Shown: piece after piece, positions 32,417 through 36,881 of the stretch
Position numbering within the stretch: the stretch's first letter is position 1
Layout of the letters: every line of letters starts with the position of its first letter
NCBI GenBank assembly: GCA_044433365.1
Contig: JAWXTR010000012.1
Coordinates: 1-36,881 of the forward strand
Length of the DNA stretch: 36,881 bases
Reading direction: 5' to 3'
Source: CAMQVM01 sp044433365
GTDB taxonomy: Bacteria; Bacteroidota; Bacteroidia; Bacteroidales; Rikenellaceae
The notes under the pieces: generated by a model
The model's input: the letters and a program-made list of their open reading frames with translations, nothing else
Database searches by the model: none
What the model was told of the DNA's origin: nothing
Made by a program: the position numbers and the translations under genes

Positions 32417-33181
32417 TTATAATTCATAATTAATTACATCACTATCCAAATGAGCAGGGAAAACCTCACGGAAACGCTCTAATGATTTAAAATCCAGCTC
32501 AGCAGAGATAACCTCTTCTTTGTTGTCGCCAGCCGAAACCATTTTTTCGCCTTTGAAGTTGATAATATGAGTGCCGCCGATGTAGTTTATTCCCTCGAAG
32601 TCGCCAATACGATTTACTCCAACTACAAATACTTGATTTTCAATAGCTCGTGCATCTAATAGCTTATTCCAAGCTCCAACACGAGGCGTTGGCCATGAAG
32701 CAACATAAAAAGCCATATCATAATCGTTACGGTTGCGACTAAACACAGGAAATCTTAAATCGTAGCAGACTTGAAGTAAAATTCTTACCCCTCTATACTC
32801 CACAACCACTCGCTCAGAGCCAGCACTATAATGGTTATGCTCGCCAGCCATACGAAAAAGGTGATGTTTGTCGTAATATGTATATTTTCCACTCTCCTCT
32901 ACAAAATAGAAACGATTGTAGAAATTTTCGCCATCTTTAACCGCTACCGAGCCGCAAATTGCACAGTTATATTTCTGAGCAATAGTTTTCATAAACTCCA
33001 GAGTTGCACCCTCATGAGTTTCACAAATTTTTTCGCTCTCCATCGAAAATCCAGTTGTAAACATTTCGGGAAGAACAAAAATATCACATCCACCCTCAAT
33101 TTTTTGAAGATGATTTTCGATTTTCACGTAATTTTGCTCTTTTTCGAGAGCAATATCCATTTGTAGTGCAGATATTTTCAT
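32417..33181 (-). CDS. Carbon-nitrogen hydrolase, omega-amidase (YafV/Nit2-like)
   Basis: A 254-residue nitrilase-superfamily enzyme, best fitting omega-amidases that hydrolyse 2-oxoglutaramate or 2-oxosuccinamate to the keto acids (metabolite repair). The catalytic triad is E39 (LPEMFTTGF), K105 (DKHHLFRM) and C139 (LLQVCYDLRFPVFSRN), the last stretch being the YafV-type signature; a WPTPR and ENQVFVVGVNRIG follow. The last six residues (VINYEL) and the stop codon are written by the adjoining AT-rich repeat (AATTAATTATGAATTATAA). It is monocistronic on the minus strand. Confidence 0.93.
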   Translation of the reverse strand: MKISALQMDIALEKEQNYVKIENHLQKIEGGCDIFVLPEMFTTGFSMESEKICETHEGATLEFMKTIAQKYNCAICGSVAVKDGENFYNRFYFVEESGKYTYYDKHHLFRMAGEHNHYSAGSERVVVEYRGVRILLQVCYDLRFPVFSRNRNDYDMAFYVASWPTPRVGAWNKLLDARAIENQVFVVGVNRIGDFEGINYIGGTHIINFKGEKMVSAGDNKEEVISAELDFKSLERFREVFPAHLDSDVINYEL

Positions 33182-33278
33182 GGTTTTAAAATCTTTATTA
33201 TCAGTTGCTTAATCCTAGTTAATTAATATTTTTTCAACTTTTCAGTAGTGCAAATTAACAATTTTTCATTAATAATGT

Positions 33279-33348
33279 TAACTTTGTAGGGTTAAAGAGA
33301 TGGTAAACGCAGGAAAATATTGTAATATATTTATTTTTCATGCGTTTA
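33279..33348 (+). promoter_or_regulatory. Possible cvfB promoter and leader hairpin
   Basis: TAACTTTG (33279-33286) fits a -7 box. A hairpin with arms TAAACGCA (33304-33311) and TGCGTTTA (33341-33348) follows within the first 20-60 nt of the transcript. The leader to cvfB would be about 340 nt and would include the family B element. No -33 TTG is clear, so the promoter call is tentative. Confidence 0.4.
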
Positions 33349-33387
33349 TAGTTGTGTGAACAATTTAAATTTACATAATTTTTACTT

Positions 33388-33568
33388 ATGCGAATTTCTA
33401 AAATCTGACTTTCGGAGCTTTTCCGGTTTAAGACTTCACCTTTGGATTTCTCAAATAAGGGCGGTATAATCCACTACAGCCCATATTCGAAAAATATAAA
33501 TCTGAATGGAACTTCTAAAACCTTAAAACAAAAAATCTCTCAAAATCCAGAATTTAGAACTACCCTTA
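33388..33568 (+). repeat. Family B long hairpin element, copy 2
   Basis: Shares with 21399-21569 the blocks TTCTAAAATCTGACTTTCGG, AGCTTTTCCG, AAATAAGGGCGGTA, CCACTACAGCCCA, CCTTAAAACAAAAAATCTCT and CAAAATCCAGAATTTAGAAC. It has diverged in between and carries an extra GGAACTTCTAAAA inside its right half (33501-33513), as if a mini copy inserted. It lies in the 448-bp gap upstream of cvfB, 60 bases before its start. Confidence 0.85.
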
Positions 33569-33629
33569 TCTTTAATATTTTATCAAACAATAAAACAGAG
33601 ATTAGAGAGAGAGCTCTAACACAGAAAAA

Positions 33630-34475
33630 ATGATTATTTCAGGAATTGTAAATAGTTTAAAGATTACTCGATTTACAGACAATGGTGCCTATTTGGCAGA
33701 TGAAGAGGGAGCAGAGGTTCTTCTTCCTAACCGCTACCTTAAAGAGGGAATGGAAATTGATGAAGAGCTTGATGTATTTGTATATCACGACTCTATCGAC
33801 CGTCAAGTGGCAGTGACCGACCGACCTTTAGCTATGGTAGGAGAGGTTGCCTACCTAGAAGTTGTTGACAACAACGCTATTGGCGCATTTGTAGATTGGG
33901 GATTACCTAAAAACCTGCTTATCCCAAAAAGAAACCAACTTTTTGATCTTCAAGTGGGTAAACGCTATATTATAGCGGTTTACCACGATGCTGCAAGCGG
34001 TAGAGTTGTCGGCACAACAAAGCTAAATCGCTACATTTACAACGACGATATCGACCTAAATATAGGCAAGAAAGTCGAGGTATTAGTAGCAATTAGAGCC
34101 GATTATGGTTATCGTGTAATTATCGAAAATCGTCATTGGGGTGTGATTTATTCCGACCAAACTTTCCAAAGAATTGAGGTGGGCGACCGTCTAACAGGCT
34201 ACGTGCGTAAGATTACTGAAGATAACCGCATTGATATTTCGCTTCGCACTGAGGGTTTGACTCTTATGAAAGAGTCTTCAGAGGTTGTTGAGGCTTATCT
34301 AAAAGAGCACGATGGATTTGTAGCTCTAAACGATAATAGCTCACCAGATGATATAGCCATTACTCTAAATATGAGCAAGAAGAGCTTTAAAAAGGCTGTT
34401 GGAATCTTGCTTAAAGCTCAAACTATTGAGTTCCACGAAAATGGAATACGCCTAAAATCTAAAGAGCAAGAGTAA
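33630..34475 (+). CDS. cvfB: S1-domain RNA-binding protein, CvfB/YitL-like
   Basis: A 281-residue protein with the CvfB domain order: three S1-type OB folds (about 5-60; 70-135 with AYLEVVDNNAIGAFVDWGLPKNLLIPKRNQ; 145-215 with GYRVIIENRHWGVIYSDQTFQRIEVGDRLTGYVRKI) and a C-terminal winged helix (DIAITLNMSKKSFKKAVGILLKAQTIEFHENGIRLK). In Staphylococcus CvfB affects virulence gene expression and binds poly(U) RNA; here a general RNA-binding or translation-linked role is inferred. It has a long repeat-bearing leader. purA follows after 54 bases on the same strand. Confidence 0.9.
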   Translation: MIISGIVNSLKITRFTDNGAYLADEEGAEVLLPNRYLKEGMEIDEELDVFVYHDSIDRQVAVTDRPLAMVGEVAYLEVVDNNAIGAFVDWGLPKNLLIPKRNQLFDLQVGKRYIIAVYHDAASGRVVGTTKLNRYIYNDDIDLNIGKKVEVLVAIRADYGYRVIIENRHWGVIYSDQTFQRIEVGDRLTGYVRKITEDNRIDISLRTEGLTLMKESSEVVEAYLKEHDGFVALNDNSSPDDIAITLNMSKKSFKKAVGILLKAQTIEFHENGIRLKSKEQE

Positions 34476-34529
34476 CACTAAAAAATAGAAAACAAACGTA
34501 AAAAAATCATATAAAATCTATATAAAATC

Positions 34530-35795
34530 ATGAAAGTAGATGTTGTTTTAGGCCTACAATGGGGCGACGAAGGTAAAGGTAAAGTAGTCGATGTACTAAC
34601 CCCTTCGTATGGTGTAATCTCTCGTTTTCAGGGAGGTCCTAATGCTGGTCATACGCTAATTTTTAATGGCGAAAAGTATGTATTACACACTATTCCATCG
34701 GGAATTTTCCGTGATGGCGTTGTAAACGTAATTGGTAACGGAGTTGTTATCGACCCTGTTATTTTTATGGACGAGGTGAATAAATTGCGTGAAAGCGGCA
34801 AAAAAATCGACGGTACAAACCTAAAATTAGCTAAAAAAGCGCATCTTATCCTTCCTACTCACCGTATTTTAGATGCTGCTAGCGAGCAGGCTAAAGGTAA
34901 AGCTAAAATTGGTTCAACTCTAAAAGGTATTGGACCAACTTACATGGATAAAACAGGTCGTAATGGTCTTAGAATTGGTGATACTATCTCTCCAGAGTTC
35001 CTAAATCGCTACAATGCTCTTAAAAACAAACATGTTGGCATGATTAACAGCTACAACTTCGAGTTTGATATTACAGAGTATGAGGCAAAATGGTTGGAGG
35101 CTGTCGAAGGTCTTAAACAATTTGATATTATCGATAGCGAACACTACATTAACCACGCTGTAGAGTCAAAATCTATTTTGGCTGAGGGTGCACAAGGTTC
35201 GCTTTTAGATATTGATTTTGGTACTTACCCATTTGTTACATCATCTAACACAGTTTGTGCAGGTGTTTGTACTGGTTTAGGTGTTGCGCCAACAAAAATC
35301 GGTAAAGTTTACGGTATTTTCAAAGCATACTGTACACGTGTTGGTAGTGGTCCATTTCCTACAGAGCTTTTCGATGCTGATGGCGATAAGATGTGTGATG
35401 TAGGTAGAGAGTTTGGTTCTACTACTGGTCGTCGTCGTCGTTGCGGTTGGTTAGATATGGTAGCTCTTAAATATAGCGTTATGATTAATGGTGTTACCGA
35501 CTTAATTATGATGAAATGCGATGTTTTAAACGGTTTTGAAACTATCAAAGTTGCTACTGCTTACGAGGTTAATGGTGAGGTGACATCTGAGTTCCCTTAC
35601 GAGCTTCCAGAGGGCGAAGTTAAACCTATCTACACCGAACTAAAAGGTTGGAATAGCGATTTAACAGGTATCGAAGATTACAACGATTTCCCTGCTGAGC
35701 TTAAAGGATATATTGAGTATATCGAAAAAGAGAGCGGTGTTAAGGTATCTATCGTTTCGATTGGTCCTGACCGTAAAGAGACTGTAATTAGATAG
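34530..35795 (+). CDS. purA: Adenylosuccinate synthetase
   Basis: Joins IMP and aspartate using GTP, the first committed step to AMP. The 421-residue enzyme has the P-loop-like GLQWGDEGKGKVVDVL, FQGGPNAGHT, the IMP loop SILAEGAQGSLLDIDFGTYPFVTSSNT and the aspartate/GTP region TTGRRRRCGWLD, ending VSIVSIGPDRKETV. Length is normal. With guaA it gives the window both end branches of purine nucleotide synthesis. A perfect terminator follows. Confidence 0.98.
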   Translation: MKVDVVLGLQWGDEGKGKVVDVLTPSYGVISRFQGGPNAGHTLIFNGEKYVLHTIPSGIFRDGVVNVIGNGVVIDPVIFMDEVNKLRESGKKIDGTNLKLAKKAHLILPTHRILDAASEQAKGKAKIGSTLKGIGPTYMDKTGRNGLRIGDTISPEFLNRYNALKNKHVGMINSYNFEFDITEYEAKWLEAVEGLKQFDIIDSEHYINHAVESKSILAEGAQGSLLDIDFGTYPFVTSSNTVCAGVCTGLGVAPTKIGKVYGIFKAYCTRVGSGPFPTELFDADGDKMCDVGREFGSTTGRRRRCGWLDMVALKYSVMINGVTDLIMMKCDVLNGFETIKVATAYEVNGEVTSEFPYELPEGEVKPIYTELKGWNSDLTGIEDYNDFPAELKGYIEYIEKESGVKVSIVSIGPDRKETVIR

Positions 35796-35825
35796 TTATT
35801 AGGCAAGGGAAATTCCCATAAATTT

Positions 35826-35861
35826 AACGAGGATAACTTTTTAGAGCTATCCTCGTTTTTT
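35826..35861 (+). terminator. Rho-independent terminator of purA
   Basis: AACGAGGATA (35826-35835) pairs perfectly with TATCCTCGTT (35848-35857) around a 12-nt loop, followed by six Ts. It lies only 14 bases before the next start codon, so that gene needs its own start signal or read-through. Confidence 0.92.
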
Positions 35862-35874
35862 AAAATATACAAAA

Positions 35875-36438
35875 ATGATAACACCAGAATATTTAGAAAA
35901 TTTCGAAGAATCGCTACAAAAAATATTAATCGAAAAGTGCAACTCCGCAGGTTTTATAGATGGCAATATTCTTTTAGTTGAAGAGCTTGACGAGATTTGG
36001 AAAGAATCTGCACCCGAATACTTAGCTGATGCAATGCCGTTACTTAGCGATTATCCTACTGTTGCTATGGCATGGGCTGCCTACTTTGGTATGGCGATGG
36101 CTGCAATATGGGATGGCTCTTGGGAGGAATACCAGAATCGTAAAGGTATTTACATCGCTATGCGTGATGTACGTGGATTTGATAATATGGACGAATATAT
36201 CATTGAAGAGCTTCTTGGCTTAACGTTAGAGTCGGACTACAACCAGAAATTAGAAGCAATGCTTCTATCGCTTGCACGTGCAGCAGTGTCGCATATCCTC
36301 AAAGAGCAGATAGAGGCGCAGACTAGTGAAGCGTTCTATATTATGGCATCAACCGTAAAAATTATGTTCAAGATCGGTATCTCTATCGAACTAAAAGAGC
36401 TTGGATATAAATATGAAAAAGTTGTCGTTGGAAGCTAA
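35875..36438 (+). CDS. Conserved-looking hypothetical protein, 187 residues
   Basis: Not recognised. The protein is acidic and mainly helical, with no signal peptide. It has a hydrophobic, aromatic middle (YPTVAMAWAAYFGMAMAAIWDG, about 60-82) that is short of charges but interrupted, so a membrane span is possible yet doubtful, then WEEYQNRKGIYIAMRDVRGFDNMDEYIIEELLGL and a second hydrophobic helix (LEAMLLSLARAAVSHIL). Codon use resembles its neighbours, which supports a real gene. The start ATG is 14 bases after the purA terminator T-run. A tandem REP-like array begins 34 bases after the stop codon. Confidence 0.7.
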   Translation: MITPEYLENFEESLQKILIEKCNSAGFIDGNILLVEELDEIWKESAPEYLADAMPLLSDYPTVAMAWAAYFGMAMAAIWDGSWEEYQNRKGIYIAMRDVRGFDNMDEYIIEELLGLTLESDYNQKLEAMLLSLARAAVSHILKEQIEAQTSEAFYIMASTVKIMFKIGISIELKELGYKYEKVVVGS

Positions 36439-36471
36439 ATAAGAATAATTTTGAGTTTTTTAGATATAAAG

Positions 36472-36881
36472 GTAGAGACGTAGCCCTGCTACGTCTGTAA
36501 CACAAATCATTATGTTTTAATGAATTGGGTTTAAAAACAAATTGGTGTGGTGGTAGAGACGTTGGGTCCAACGTCTGTAATCGAACCCTGCAACCGCACA
36601 CAGGGGGTTAAAAACAATTCGATGGGTGGTTACCTGTGTGCATTACAGACGTTGGATCCAACGTCTCTACCTGCGCAGTTATGTTTAAAAAAAGGGTTTG
36701 AAAACAAATCGGGGTGTTGGCGACTCAGCAGTAGAGACGTAGCCCTGCTACGTCTGTAACACAAATCGTTATGTTTTAAAAAAAAGGTTTAAAACAATTC
36801 GGGGTGTTGGCGACTCAGCAGTAGAGACGTAGCCCTGCTACGTCTGTAACACAAATCGTTATGTTTTAAAAAAAAGGTTTA
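36472..36881. repeat. Tandem array of five REP-like hairpins (90-bp period), runs off the window
   Basis: Hairpins at 36472-36501 (tip CGTAG-CCCTG-CTACG), 36553-36580 (CGTTG-GGTC-CAACG), 36643-36670 (inverted, CGTTG-GATC-CAACG), 36731-36760 and 36821-36850 (both CGTAG-CCCTG-CTACG). The last two lie in direct repeats of 90 bp that include CAAATCGTTATGTTTTAAAA and TTCGGGGTGTTGGCGACTCA. The array continues past the window end. No gene is seen in these 443 bp. Confidence 0.92.

Noticed and set aside
33442..33633. 63-residue open frame before cvfB
   Set aside because: It is read from the family B repeat and its downstream flank; no independent support.
36383..36759. Short frames in the terminal REP-like array
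   Set aside because: Both frames consist mainly of translated hairpin repeats (peptides such as LQTLDPTSLP), not genes.

Overview
This is a stretch of a low-GC Bacteroidetes genome, most likely a member of the Bacteroidales. Four things point there: the ribosomal cluster rpmB-rpmG followed by a 51-residue DUF4295 protein; promoters of the Bacteroidetes type (TAnnTTTG at -7, no E. coli -10); many outer-membrane-style lipoproteins with SC lipoboxes; and an M56 peptidase carrying TonB-plug-like tails. No genus can be assigned from the sequence alone, and no phage, plasmid, CRISPR or transposase gene is visible.

Layout. 1-7.2 kb: housekeeping genes (rlmD; a metallo-beta-lactamase-fold hydrolase with trmD; lpxB; cdd; a NagZ-like lipoprotein; rsmE). 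7.2-11.0 kb: a three-gene minus-strand operon, B12-binding-type radical SAM enzyme - thiG - thiH. 11.1-12.8 kb: ridA, a META-domain lipoprotein and a MarR regulator. 13.1-15.6 kb: guaA, tRNA-Arg(CCG), rpmB-rpmG-DUF4295 and a clear terminator. 15.9-21.4 kb: a complete RND efflux operon (lipoprotein adaptor, inner-membrane pump, TolC-like factor). 21.8-24.6 kb: a Trp/Tyr- and Ser-rich lipoprotein followed by an OmpP1/FadL-type porin. 25.0-28.0 kb: a BlaI-type repressor, an M56 BlaR1-like peptidase with two plug-like modules, and a propeller lipoprotein, with a palindromic operator over the promoter. 28.3-31.0 kb: FKBP, a DUF486 membrane protein and glyS. 31.2-36.4 kb: ruvX-def, an omega-amidase, a CvfB-like S1 protein, purA and an unknown 187-residue protein.

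The genes are mostly ordinary. What stands out is the intergenic DNA, which is filled by several distinct repeat families: (A) a 167-bp, almost wholly palindromic MITE-like element in three near-identical copies; (B) a roughly 170-bp hairpin element in two long copies plus several short end-only derivatives; (C) at least 16 REP-like hairpins with constant flanks but stem tips that change on both arms together, arranged in tandem arrays with periods of about 156, 94 and 90 bp; (D) AT-rich dyads built from AATTCATAAT/AATTCGTAAT-type words; (E) a perfectly phased 16-unit heptamer array CTAAYCY; and (F) a pair of stretches bounded by GCGAATAAAGG-type ends. Several genes take their stop codon, and in two cases their last five or six residues, from these repeats.
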